DNA of 64,000 nt, from NCBI GenBank assembly GCA_046350295.1, contig JAXMAR010000028.1:35537-99536 (forward strand). The letters run 5' to 3'. Numbering within the stretch: position 1 is the first letter of the stretch; the number at the start of each line of letters is the position of its first letter. Below are positions 52,532-60,991 of this stretch, piece after piece. Source of the stretch: JAXMAR01 sp046350295. Lineage in GTDB: Bacteria; Planctomycetota; Planctomycetia; Gemmatales; Gemmataceae. Under the pieces are notes generated by a model. It had not been told where the DNA came from, searched no databases, and was given only the letters and a program-made list of their open reading frames with translations. Made by a program: the position numbers and the translations under genes.

Positions 52532-52996
52532 TCAGGACAATGTGGGCGCCGGCCGTCCCGGCGCAGCACGCAGGAGCCGCCCATTCCACAGATCGAGCGG
52601 CAAGGACATGATTTCCGTCACGCCATTGGTGTGACCGTTGGTGTGATGGGAGGCTGAATCCGCGGGCTCGGTTGGCAGCTGCTCGAACAGGACCCAGCAA
52701 AGGCCGCGAATAATCGTCAAATCGACGACGAGGATCTCACGGTGCTCCCGGTCGGCGCGGAGCGTGTACTGCTTGCCGGCTTGAACGTCTCCCTGGGCCA
52801 GAAACAGCAGCTGTCCGCGCCAGCAGCGCATGTTCTTTGTCCAAAGCTCGACTGCTACCTGAGAGGCGAGCCGGCAGTCGCCGTCGTAGATGTCGGCGCT
52901 GAACTGCCTCGGTCCGCGCTTTTTGCGGTTTCCAGCCACTTCGGCCCCCTTTACAAGACGTCTGGGCGGGCGGCTTCTTTGTACCTGGACTACCAT
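52532..52996 (-). CDS. Conserved unknown protein, second of a tandem pair
   Basis: A 154-residue paralogue of the protein at 51915. The match runs end to end: FSADIYDGDCRLASQVAVEL, WTKNMRCWRGQLLFLAQGDV, AGKQYTLRADREHREILVVD, TIIRGLCWVLFEQLP and SLPLDLWNGRLLRAAPGRP. The ATG at 52996 is chosen because it makes the N-terminal segment exactly as long (32 residues) as in the paralogue. A short His/Asn/Thr-rich insert (SHHTNGHTNGVTE) is the main difference. Upstream is a palindrome at 53023. The two genes are 176 bases apart on the same strand. Confidence 0.65.
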   Translation of the reverse strand: MVVQVQRSRPPRRLVKGAEVAGNRKKRGPRQFSADIYDGDCRLASQVAVELWTKNMRCWRGQLLFLAQGDVQAGKQYTLRADREHREILVVDLTIIRGLCWVLFEQLPTEPADSASHHTNGHTNGVTEIMSLPLDLWNGRLLRAAPGRPAPTLS

Positions 52997-53022
52997 TGTC
53001 GCTCTTCTCGCGTTTCGTGTCA

Positions 53023-53038
53023 TGCCAAAAATTTGGCA
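53023..53038. promoter_or_regulatory. Perfect palindrome upstream of the second paralogue
   Basis: TGCCAAAaaTTTGGCA: seven-base arms around AA, 27 bases upstream of the ATG at 52996. A degenerate second copy (TGCCAGGTTTTTGGCC) follows at 53041. Size and place fit a transcription-factor site, but no matching copy lies before the other paralogue. Confidence 0.4.
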
Positions 53039-53135
53039 TATGCCAGGTTTTTGGCCCACGGATGCATTCTACAACAAATCTACCTACGGTGACGAACGTA
53101 GACCATCTTCTTAACACGACGCCAGTCCCGAGCGT

Positions 53136-53894
53136 TCATTCCAATTCCCCCGAAAGCCCTCTCAGACGCCACGGCGTTTCCAGGCCGTGTCTTTCCATCA
53201 AAGCGCCGTCCCCAAGAAGCGCCGCGGTCGGGCCTGCCGCGACCAGCCCGCCCGCGTCAAGCAGGAGCGTGCGCGGACAAAGGTCGAGGATCAAATCGAG
53301 ATCGTGCGACGCGACCAGGCGGGTCCCCCCCAACTCGCGCAACAGCGCGATCAGCTCGCGCCGGCCGCGCGGATCGAGGAACATGGTCGGCTCATCGAGC
53401 AACAGAACCGACGGCCGCATCGCCAGCACGCCGGCCAGCGCCGCCCGGCGCTTCTCGCCTCCGGACAGGTGATGAGGCGCACGCTCCTCGAAGCCCGTCA
53501 GCCGCACGCGCTCGAGCGCGTCCCGCACGCGCCGCTCGATCTCGTCACGCGGCAGTTCCAGGTTGAGCGGGCCGAACGCGACGTCGTCGGCCACGGTGGT
53601 GGCGAAGAGCTGATCGTCGCTGTTCTGAAAGACGATGCCCACGTGCCGGGCCAGTTCGCGTCGCTGCGCCTTGTTGGCCGGATCCAGCCCACACAGGTGA
53701 ATACGTCCGGCGCGATACGGCAAGACACCGGCAAGGCAAAGAAAAAGCGTCGTCTTGCCGGCGCCGTTGGGGCCGACCAGCCCCACCGTCTCTCCCGGGG
53801 CGACGTCAAACGTGAGGCGATTGAGTACCGGCTTGCCGCCCGGGTAGGCGAAGGAAAGCTCCGTGACGGCAATGGCGGGAGGGGACTCGGCCAA
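53136..53894 (-). CDS. CbiO/EcfA-like ABC transporter ATP-binding protein
   Basis: A 252-residue ATPase of the energy-coupling-factor/cobalt type. Walker A is GLVGPNGAGKTTLFL, the Q-loop IVFQNSDDQLFATTVADDVA (the DDQLF signature of CbiO/EcfA), the signature HLSGGEKRRAALAGVLAM, Walker B VLLLDEPTMFLD and the H-loop ASHDLD. It would energise uptake of cobalt, nickel or a vitamin, but no transmembrane or substrate-binding partner is next to it. It follows the sulfatase gene by 12 bases on the same strand, so the two may be cotranscribed. Confidence 0.85.
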   Translation of the reverse strand: MAESPPAIAVTELSFAYPGGKPVLNRLTFDVAPGETVGLVGPNGAGKTTLFLCLAGVLPYRAGRIHLCGLDPANKAQRRELARHVGIVFQNSDDQLFATTVADDVAFGPLNLELPRDEIERRVRDALERVRLTGFEERAPHHLSGGEKRRAALAGVLAMRPSVLLLDEPTMFLDPRGRRELIALLRELGGTRLVASHDLDLILDLCPRTLLLDAGGLVAAGPTAALLGDGALMERHGLETPWRLRGLSGELE

Positions 53895-53906
53895 GCGTCC
53901 GTTCTC

Positions 53907-55304
53907 CTACTTCGTGCCTTTCGCCTCGGGCGCGGTGGGGTCCTCGGTTGCGCCGCCATGCCAGAGGGGGGCGACGTTGCCCGCGTCCCAGCGGCGCCAC
54001 ATGCGGCTCAGACGCTCGACGAGGACGGGGTTCTTCGCGGCCAGGTCGTGCTCCTGACCGATGTCCTTCGACAGGTCGAAAAGCTGCCAGCCGCTCTCGG
54101 TCTTCTTCTCGAAATCGCGCCAGTCGACGAGCGCCCACTGGCCTTTGCGGATCGCCTTCTGCGGCCCGAAGCGCCAGTAGAGCGCCTCGTGCGGCGGCTC
54201 CTTCTTCTCGCTTTTCAAATAGGGCAGGAGGTTGACGCCGTCGACGTCGCGCGCCAGGGCGCCGGCGACCGCGCAGGCGGTCGGCAGGATATCCAGGGCG
54301 ATGACCGGCTCATCGTAGGTCTTGCCCGCCGGAATCGTCCCGGACCAGATGACGAAGAACGGCACGCGGATGCCGCCTTCGAGCGTTTGCCCCTTGTTGC
54401 CGCGCAGCGGGGCATTGACGCCGGCGTTGTACGCGAGGAACGGCGCCAGGCCGGATCCGCCGTTGTCGCTGATGAAGATGATGAGCGTGTCCTGATCGGC
54501 GCCGGCTTCCCGCAGATAGGTCATGACACGGCCGACCGCTTCGTCCAGGCCGATCACCAGGGACAGGTAACCGCGCCGCGCCGGGTCTTTCACGTCCGGC
54601 GGCACGCGTTCCTTCAGCTTCTCGGAAATCTCCAGGGGCGTGTGGACGGCATTGTAGGCAAGGTAGAGAAACCATGGTTTCTCCTTGTTTCGCTTCATGA
54701 AGGCGAGCGCCTCGTCCGTGAAGAGGTCGGTGGCGAAGCCGTCGAGCGGTTGGACCTTCTTGCCGCGATAGATCAGGTTCTTCGAATACGCCGAGCCGAA
54801 CTTCGGCTCCGCTTCCTTGCGCAGGTCGTAGTTGTGCATGCCCACGAGGAAGCCGAAGAAGTCGTCGAAGCCGCGCGCTTGCGGGTGATGCGCCGCGTCG
54901 AAGCCGAGGTGCCACTTGCCGATGGCGCCGGTGGCGTAGCCGGCGCCGCGGAGCAGGTCGGCGAGCGTGCGCTGCTCGAGCGGCAGCCCGAGCTTGCCCT
55001 CGGCGCCGACGTGTGGGTTGAACTCGTGGCCGAAGCGCGTCTGGTACCGGCCGGTGAGGAGCCCGGCCCGCGACGGGCTGCAATAGGGGGCCGAGACGTA
55101 GCCGCTGGTGCAGCGCAGGCCTGACTTCGCCAGCTTGTCGATGTTCGGCGTGGGTACGGCCTTGCCGCCGTGCACGCCGATGTCGCCGTAGCCCAGGTCA
55201 TCGGCGACGATGACCAGGATGTTGGGCTTGGCTTTTCGGCCGGCAGCCGCGGGCGCCGCCGACGGGGAAAGGACAAGAAACAAAATGGTGACGACAAGTC
55301 GCAT
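53907..55304 (-). CDS. Exported type I sulfatase
   Basis: A 465-residue sulfatase with a signal peptide (MRLVVTILFLVLSPSAAPAA). Metal ligands lie in NILVIVADDLGYGDIG. The formylglycine site is Cys75 in YCSPSRAGLLTGR, the CxPxR motif, so the enzyme needs a maturase. Further motifs are GYATGAIGKWHLG and IIFISDNGGSGLAPF. Planctomycetes carry many such enzymes for desulfating polysaccharides. The ATG at 55304 gives the proper signal peptide. The CbiO-like gene follows 12 bases downstream. Confidence 0.9.
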   Translation of the reverse strand: MRLVVTILFLVLSPSAAPAAAGRKAKPNILVIVADDLGYGDIGVHGGKAVPTPNIDKLAKSGLRCTSGYVSAPYCSPSRAGLLTGRYQTRFGHEFNPHVGAEGKLGLPLEQRTLADLLRGAGYATGAIGKWHLGFDAAHHPQARGFDDFFGFLVGMHNYDLRKEAEPKFGSAYSKNLIYRGKKVQPLDGFATDLFTDEALAFMKRNKEKPWFLYLAYNAVHTPLEISEKLKERVPPDVKDPARRGYLSLVIGLDEAVGRVMTYLREAGADQDTLIIFISDNGGSGLAPFLAYNAGVNAPLRGNKGQTLEGGIRVPFFVIWSGTIPAGKTYDEPVIALDILPTACAVAGALARDVDGVNLLPYLKSEKKEPPHEALYWRFGPQKAIRKGQWALVDWRDFEKKTESGWQLFDLSKDIGQEHDLAAKNPVLVERLSRMWRRWDAGNVAPLWHGGATEDPTAPEAKGTK

Positions 55305-55511
55305 GACCGGCCTCCCGGGGACGCCGCCTTCAGGATGGTGACATCTTAAGAAAGGGGGACCGTGGCGACGCGGGGTGGTTCTCATGGCAAGGCAAGGGGG
55401 AATCGCTAAGATAAACTGACGTGTCTTTTCGACTGGCCGCTCCACGACGGGTTCCGCGGCCTGCAGGATGGTTTTCCCTTCCGGGAACTCAGGGACCGAG
55501 GATCTGCCCCC

Positions 55512-58097
55512 ATGGCTCAACGTCCGCTCCGCACCTTCACGGTGTTGCCTCATCTACCGCCCCGTTTGCAGCCCTTGCAGCACCTAGCGTACAATGTCTG
55601 GTGGTGCTGGAACCCGGACGCTATTTCCCTCTTCCGCCGCATCGACAACGAGCTGTTCGTCCAGGTCGAGCACAGCCCGGTCAAGCTGCTCGCCACCCTG
55701 GGCCAGGAACGTTACGACGAGTTGCTGCGCGATGAAGGCTTTCTCGCGCACATGGACCGCGTCAACGAAGCCCTCCAGCGCTATCTGGCCGCCTCCACCT
55801 GGTTCGACGACATCTACGCCCGCAAAGACCTCCCCAAAGAGCGCCTCCACGAAATCTATCGCGTCGCCTATTTCTCCGCCGAGTTCGGCCTCCACGAGAG
55901 CATTCCCGTCTACTCCGGCGGTCTGGGACTCCTCGCCGGCGACCACCTCAAGGCCGTCTCCGACCTCGGCATCCCTCTCGTCGGCGTCGGTCTCATGTAC
56001 CGCGAGGGCTACTTCCGTCAGTACCTCAACGTCGACGGCTGGCAGCAGGAGCGCTATCCCGAGAACGACTTCTTCAACCTCCCCCTCATTCCGGAGTTGA
56101 CCACCGATGGCGCCCCCGTCCTCATCAGCGTCCCCATGCCCGGCCGCGACGTCTTCTCGCGCGTCTGGCGCATCCAGGTCGGCCGCATTCCCCTCTATCT
56201 TCTCGACACCAATATCCCGCAGAACAACGCGGAGGACCGGCAGATCACGGCTCGCCTCTACGGTGGCGACCAGGACATGCGCGTCCGTCAGGAGATGATC
56301 CTCGGCATCGGCGGCATCCGGGCCCTCAAAGCGCTCGGGAGAATGCCGGCCGTCTGTCACATGAACGAGGGACACTCCGCGTTCTGCGGGCTGGAGCGCA
56401 TCCGTCTCTTGATGGAGGAACAGAACCTCGACTTCGCCGGCGCCCGCGAAGCCGTCACCGCCGGCACCTGTTTCACGACGCACACGCCGGTGCCGGCCGG
56501 CAACGACGTTTTCCCCGTGCCGCTCATGCAGCACTATTTCACGAGCTACCTGCCGCACCTGAAGATGGGCTGGGAGGACTTCCTGGGCCTGGGCCGGCAG
56601 AACCCGAAGGACCCGGGGGAAGGCTTTTGCATGACCGTCCTGGCCATCCGCCTCTCCAACACATCCAACGGCGTGAGCAAGCTGCACGGCAAGGTGTCGC
56701 GCAAGATGTGGAAGGGGATCTGGCCCGAGCTCCCGGAGGCCGAAATCCCGATCACTTCGATCACCAACGGCGTCCATACCCGCACCTGGATGGCGCCCGA
56801 GTTCTCGCAGCTCTACGATCGCTATCTTGGCGTCCAGTGGGAAATGCGGCCCTACGACCACACCGTGTGGCGCCGCGTCGATCAGATCCCCAACGCCGAG
56901 CTGTGGCGGACGCACGAACGGCGCCGCGAGCGTCTTGTCGCCTTCGCGCGGCGCCGGCTCAAGGCGCAGCTCGAGCGGCGCGGCGCCCCGCCCGCCGAGA
57001 TCGCCCGCTCCGAGGAGGTCCTCGATCCCGAGGCCCTGACCATCGGCTTCGCCCGCCGCTTCGCCACCTACAAGCGCGGCACCCTCATCTTCCGCAACCT
57101 CGAGCGCCTCGCCGCCATCCTGAACAACAAGGACCGGCCGGTGCAGATCATCTTCGCCGGCAAGGCGCACCCGCGCGACCACGGCGGCAAGGAGCTGATC
57201 GCCGAGATCATCCATGTCAGCCGCCGCGCCGAGCTGCGCCGCCGCATCGTCTTCATCGAGGACTACGACGTCAACGTCGCCCGCTACCTCGTCCAGGGCG
57301 TCGACGTGTGGCTCAACAATCCGCGCCGGCCGCTCGAGGCTTCGGGCACCAGCGGCATGAAGGTGTGCGTCAACGGCGGCATCAACATGTCGATCCTCGA
57401 CGGCTGGTGGGTCGAGGGTTATACCGGCGACAACGGCTGGGCCATCGGCGCCGGCGAGGAATACTCCGACCTCGCCTACCAGGACGACATCGAGAGCCGG
57501 GCCATCTACGACCTTCTCGAGCAGGAGATCGTGCCTCTGTTCTACAACCGCTCGTCCGACGGCCTGCCGCGCGGCTGGATCGCCAAGATGAAGCGCTCGA
57601 TCGCGACCTGCTGTCCGGCCTTCAACACCAGCCGGATGGTGCAGGAATACGTGGAGCGCTGTTATTCCCCCTCGGCCGATCGCTTTGCCCGCCTCACGGC
57701 GGAACATCTGGCGGCGGCGCGCGACCTGGCGCAGTGGCGGCGCCGCTTGCAGCGCGACTGGAGCCATGTGCGCGTGGAGGACGTGCAGGCCAACGGGGAA
57801 GATCCGATGCGCGTCGGCGGACATCTGGAGGTCCAGGCGCGGATCAATCTCGGCCAGTTGAACCCGGACGACGTGGAAGTGCAGCTGTTCCACGGGGTCC
57901 TCGACAATCACGGTGAGATCCCCCACCCGACCGCCGCGGCCATGAGCACCAATGGCTCGGCCCAGGGAAACCTCTGGCTCTACAAAGGGGCAATCCCCTG
58001 CCGGGCGAGCGGACAATACGGCTACGCCGTCCGGGTCCTGCCCAAGAACCGCGATCTGGCCAATCCGTTCGAGCCCGGGCTGCTCACCTGGGGCTAG
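55512..58097 (+). CDS. glgP: Alpha-glucan (glycogen) phosphorylase, GlgP type
   Basis: An 861-residue PLP enzyme that releases glucose-1-phosphate from glycogen or maltodextrin. The N-terminal DUF3417-like portion (LQHLAYNVWWCWNPDAISLF) is characteristic of the TIGR02094 group. Then come VAYFSAEFGLHESIPVYSGG, GGLGLLAGDHLKAVSDLGIP, HMNEGHSAFCGLERI, TTHTPVPAGND, ITNGVHTRTW, RRFATYKRGTLIF and the cofactor-binding RPLEASGTSGMKVCVNGGIN. Length is normal. It is divergent from the sulfatase with 207 bases between. No other glycogen genes are in view. Confidence 0.95.
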   Translation: MAQRPLRTFTVLPHLPPRLQPLQHLAYNVWWCWNPDAISLFRRIDNELFVQVEHSPVKLLATLGQERYDELLRDEGFLAHMDRVNEALQRYLAASTWFDDIYARKDLPKERLHEIYRVAYFSAEFGLHESIPVYSGGLGLLAGDHLKAVSDLGIPLVGVGLMYREGYFRQYLNVDGWQQERYPENDFFNLPLIPELTTDGAPVLISVPMPGRDVFSRVWRIQVGRIPLYLLDTNIPQNNAEDRQITARLYGGDQDMRVRQEMILGIGGIRALKALGRMPAVCHMNEGHSAFCGLERIRLLMEEQNLDFAGAREAVTAGTCFTTHTPVPAGNDVFPVPLMQHYFTSYLPHLKMGWEDFLGLGRQNPKDPGEGFCMTVLAIRLSNTSNGVSKLHGKVSRKMWKGIWPELPEAEIPITSITNGVHTRTWMAPEFSQLYDRYLGVQWEMRPYDHTVWRRVDQIPNAELWRTHERRRERLVAFARRRLKAQLERRGAPPAEIARSEEVLDPEALTIGFARRFATYKRGTLIFRNLERLAAILNNKDRPVQIIFAGKAHPRDHGGKELIAEIIHVSRRAELRRRIVFIEDYDVNVARYLVQGVDVWLNNPRRPLEASGTSGMKVCVNGGINMSILDGWWVEGYTGDNGWAIGAGEEYSDLAYQDDIESRAIYDLLEQEIVPLFYNRSSDGLPRGWIAKMKRSIATCCPAFNTSRMVQEYVERCYSPSADRFARLTAEHLAAARDLAQWRRRLQRDWSHVRVEDVQANGEDPMRVGGHLEVQARINLGQLNPDDVEVQLFHGVLDNHGEIPHPTAAAMSTNGSAQGNLWLYKGAIPCRASGQYGYAVRVLPKNRDLANPFEPGLLTWG

Positions 58098-58189
58098 GCG
58101 ACAGAAATTGCGTGGGGAAGGCGGCCTAGCGTTCCAGGCCGGGCGAGTGAGGCCCACGTCAGGTGCGCGACTATTCCGATCAATCAAGT

Positions 58190-58226
58190 AAAAAAGGCCC
58201 TTCGCCCCCTCGTTGGGGCGCAGGGC
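58190..58226 (-). terminator. GC-rich hairpin with T tract on the reverse strand
   Basis: Twelve-base arms GCCCTTCGCCCC / GGGGCGCAGGGC (one mismatch) with an A6 run to the left, so the U tract would follow on the reverse-strand transcript. It lies about 100 bases past glgP, which is transcribed in the other direction, so its role is unclear; it could still end glgP transcription weakly. Confidence 0.4.
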
Positions 58227-58279
58227 GATGCGCGACCCGGGGTGGATTGGGACTTCTTTGTAACAATGGGTGAAATTGC

Positions 58280-58308
58280 TTGACACACGGGGAGGCGCGG
58301 TGTAGAAA
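58280..58308 (+). promoter_or_regulatory. Sigma-70-type promoter for the pseudopilin gene
   Basis: TTGACA at 58280-58285 and TAGAAA at 58303-58308 with a 17-base spacer, followed by an AT-rich leader of about 90 bases to the ATG at 58397. Confidence 0.5.
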
Positions 58309-58396
58309 CGATTAAATGCGGATTAAGCGATAATGACTTTCAGCGTGCGCGCTTTAAAAATCGCCGTCACTTCCTTTTTTTTTCGGAGCGTCTCCA

Positions 58397-59398
58397 ATGT
58401 TAATCTCTCCGCAGGCTCGCAAGGGGAGATCAGGTTTCACCCTGATCGAATTGCTGGTCGTCATCGCCATCATCGCCATCTTGATTGCCCTTCTCGTTCC
58501 CGCGGTCCAGAAGGTCCGCGAGGCGGCGGCGCGGACGTCGTGCGTCAACAACCTCAGGCAGCTGGCCATCGCCTGCCACGCCTACCACGATGTTCGCAAG
58601 TCTCTGCCCCCCGGCGTCCTGGTGGGCCGCGGTATCGGTTGGAACGACGAAAACAACATCGGCCCCAACTGGGTTGTCCTGATCCTTCCCTACTTCGAGC
58701 AGGGGCCTCTCTACAACACCGTCACGACCAGCATCAACAACTATGTGAACTTCGCCAAGCCGACGGGGGCCACGGGTTCGAATGACCAAACCTGGCGTAA
58801 TATTCGCGCCACGAAGCTGGCGGTGATGACTTGCCCGAGCGAATCCTACAACGGTACCCAGGGTAACCGTGCCGGTGGCGGCTGGGAGCGCGGGAACTAC
58901 GCGGCGAACATGGGTCCCGGCGATCCGGGCGCCATGTCGAACGGCGGTACCCAGGGCATCAGCGGCTATAACATGGGCGGCGTCATGTGCGTGAACTGGG
59001 GCTCCACGTTGATGGGAATCAACGACGGAACCTCCAATACCGTCATGCTCTCTCACATCCGTGTCGGGCCGGCCGCCAACGACATGCGCGGTTGCTGGGC
59101 GTTTGGCGAGCCGGGCGGCAGCACCCTGGCCAACCACGGCGTTGGCGATTCCTATGGCCCCAACGACACCGGCTGCTGCTCGGACGACGTTCTGGGCTGC
59201 AATGACGTTCCCTCCGACAAGATGGGCTGCTGGAACGGTGGGTACGGACAAGCGACCGGCCGTAGCGCTCACACCGGCATCACCCCGGTGGCGGCGGCGG
59301 ATGCCTCCGTTCGCATGGTGGCCGATGGCTGCAACCAGCTCCAATGGGCCATCATGAATAGCCGCTCGGACGGGGCCAACCCAGGCTTCAACTGGTAA
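58397..59398 (+). CDS. DUF1559-family pseudopilin-like protein
   Basis: A 333-residue protein with a type IV prepilin start: GRSGFTLIELLVVIAIIAIL with Gly-Phe cleavage site and Glu5. The rest is the planctomycete DUF1559 (SBP_bac_10) domain: PAVQKVREAAARTSCVNNLR, LPYFEQGPLYNTV, YAANMGPGDP, GTSNTVMLSH and C-terminal AADASVRMVADGCNQLQWAI. Such proteins occur in dozens to hundreds per genome; their function is unsettled. It has a good promoter at 58280. A lipoprotein, a TPR protein and an ASPIC protein follow on the same strand. Confidence 0.95.
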   Translation: MLISPQARKGRSGFTLIELLVVIAIIAILIALLVPAVQKVREAAARTSCVNNLRQLAIACHAYHDVRKSLPPGVLVGRGIGWNDENNIGPNWVVLILPYFEQGPLYNTVTTSINNYVNFAKPTGATGSNDQTWRNIRATKLAVMTCPSESYNGTQGNRAGGGWERGNYAANMGPGDPGAMSNGGTQGISGYNMGGVMCVNWGSTLMGINDGTSNTVMLSHIRVGPAANDMRGCWAFGEPGGSTLANHGVGDSYGPNDTGCCSDDVLGCNDVPSDKMGCWNGGYGQATGRSAHTGITPVAAADASVRMVADGCNQLQWAIMNSRSDGANPGFNW

Positions 59399-59525
59399 GC
59401 GCCCTCCGATCTGTTCGAAAAAGCGGCCGAGCCGGGGGTTGTGAACTCTTGGCTCGGCTCGCTTTATGACCGACACCTTCGTCGACCCTGACCCCTACCT
59501 GCTTCTACTTCCGAGGAGAAAAGAG

Positions 59526-59924
59526 ATGGCCCGTTTTCGCCTGCCGGCGACGATCCTTTTTGGGTTGCTCTTTCTGGGTATCGTGGGATGTGGCGGGCGC
59601 AGGTACCAACCCACCGGGAAACTTACCAAGGGGGGCGCTCCGTTGAAGCTGTCGGAGAAGGCAGTCCTCCAGTTGGCCTTTTTCGCGGAGTCGGACACCA
59701 AGCTTTCGGACGCGTTTCCCACCAGCTGGGAAAAGGACGGCAGCTTCAAGATCCTCGGACGCGATGGCGGCATTCCCGCCGGAAAATACCACACTTCCAT
59801 CGTCATCATCGACCCCTATCCAGGCGGTAAGGACCTTCTCGGTGGCCGCATGGCGAACGGCAAGGGCCCCGTCGTCGAAATAAAAGGGGACGAAGCGCTC
59901 AACATCGATCTGGACGCAAAATAG
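59526..59924 (+). CDS. Lipoprotein partner of the DUF1559 protein
   Basis: A 132-residue lipoprotein: signal peptide MARFRLPATILFGLLFLGIV with a GCGG lipobox end. The mature part reads YQPTGKLTKGGAPLKLSEKA and then a small beta-sandwich with DGSFKILGRDGGIPAGKYHT and VIIDPYPGGKDLLGGR. This is the carboxypeptidase-regulatory-like lipoprotein that commonly follows DUF1559 genes in planctomycetes. GAGGAG stands nine bases before the ATG at 59526; the frame is open to 59466, but that part is not homologous. It is 127 bases after the pseudopilin gene. Confidence 0.8.
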   Translation: MARFRLPATILFGLLFLGIVGCGGRRYQPTGKLTKGGAPLKLSEKAVLQLAFFAESDTKLSDAFPTSWEKDGSFKILGRDGGIPAGKYHTSIVIIDPYPGGKDLLGGRMANGKGPVVEIKGDEALNIDLDAK

Positions 59925-59938
59925 GCGCGACGCGCCCG

Positions 59939-60991
59939 ATGGTTTTTCCCGGCATGAGCCGATCACGGCTAATTATCGGCGGGCTTCTCGGCTTGGCGGC
60001 CGTGGTCGTGGTCTTCCTGGTATTGCGCGGCGACTCCGGCTTTCAGCGTCTGAAGGAAGACGGCTTGCGACTGGCGGCCCGCGGCGACTTCGGAGAAGCC
60101 GAGCCGCTCCTGAAAGGCGCCGCGGAGCGCGACCCATCCGATGTCGACGTCTTGAAGGCCCTTTCCAAGGGGTACATCGGCGCCGAGCGGAAGGCGGAGG
60201 CTGAGGAGTGTCTTGGACGCTGGCTGGTTCAGGCGCCCAGCGATCCCGAACCGCTTCTCTTGCGTATCGAGCTTTACCGCGATCTGGGGCGGTTCAGCGC
60301 GGCCCTTGTCGATTTGCAGCGTCTCCTCGAAATCGATCCTCGCAACGTAGCTTGGCGTCGCAAGCAGGTTGCCCTCTTGTATTCCGCAAGCCGGTATGAC
60401 CAGGCCGAGGCGGAGTGTCGGCGTTGCCTCGAAGCTCAACCGGGCGATCGTGGTCTTGAAAGAACGCTGGCGGAGATCAAGAAGGCGCAGGGGAAGCCGG
60501 CGGAGGCCGGCGCCATACTCGACGGCATGTTGCGCGAGGCCCCGAACGACACCGCGACCATGGCCGCCCGGGCCATTCTGCACCTCACCCAGGACGAGCC
60601 CGCCAAGGCGATCCCCCTGCTCCGCACTGTGATCAGGGTGGACCCCAACCGCCAGCGCAGCGGCCGCTATTACCTGGGGCTGGCGCTGAACCGCGTCGGC
60701 GAAACGGAGGAGGCCGAGCGTCTGCTCGACGAAGTTCGGCGCGCCCATGATGCCGGCCTGTTGCTCATCGACAGCGCGGGGCAGCCGAAGAACCTCCCTC
60801 TGCAAGTGCGAGCGGCGCGGGCCCAATTCGAAAACAACGATCTGCGCAAGTCAACGGAGATCCTGGCGAGCGTGCTACGCATCGACCCGGACTACGCCCC
60901 GGCGCACATCCTGCTGGCTGATGTCCTGGAAAAAGAGGGGCGTTTTGTTGAGGCGGCCGAGCACCGGCGACGGACCAAGGGACATCCATGA
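59939..60991 (+). CDS. TPR-repeat membrane-anchored protein
   Basis: A 350-residue protein with an N-terminal membrane anchor (LIIGGLLGLAAVVVVFLVL) and about seven or eight tetratricopeptide repeats over residues 30-345, for example GDFGEAEPLLKGAAERDPSD, GRFSAALVDLQRLLEIDPRN, SRYDQAEAECRRCLEAQPGD and DYAPAHILLADVLEKEGRF. It is probably a scaffold facing the extracytoplasmic side. The start could be ATG 59939 or ATG 59954; neither has a strong ribosome site. Its TGA overlaps the ASPIC gene ATG by four bases, so the two are coupled. Confidence 0.8.
   Translation: MVFPGMSRSRLIIGGLLGLAAVVVVFLVLRGDSGFQRLKEDGLRLAARGDFGEAEPLLKGAAERDPSDVDVLKALSKGYIGAERKAEAEECLGRWLVQAPSDPEPLLLRIELYRDLGRFSAALVDLQRLLEIDPRNVAWRRKQVALLYSASRYDQAEAECRRCLEAQPGDRGLERTLAEIKKAQGKPAEAGAILDGMLREAPNDTATMAARAILHLTQDEPAKAIPLLRTVIRVDPNRQRSGRYYLGLALNRVGETEEAERLLDEVRRAHDAGLLLIDSAGQPKNLPLQVRAARAQFENNDLRKSTEILASVLRIDPDYAPAHILLADVLEKEGRFVEAAEHRRRTKGHP

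Noticed and set aside
55584..58286. A 900-codon open frame on the reverse strand.
   Set aside because: Antisense to glycogen phosphorylase; composition rich in Val/Asp/Ala as expected from the complement of a GC3-biased gene.
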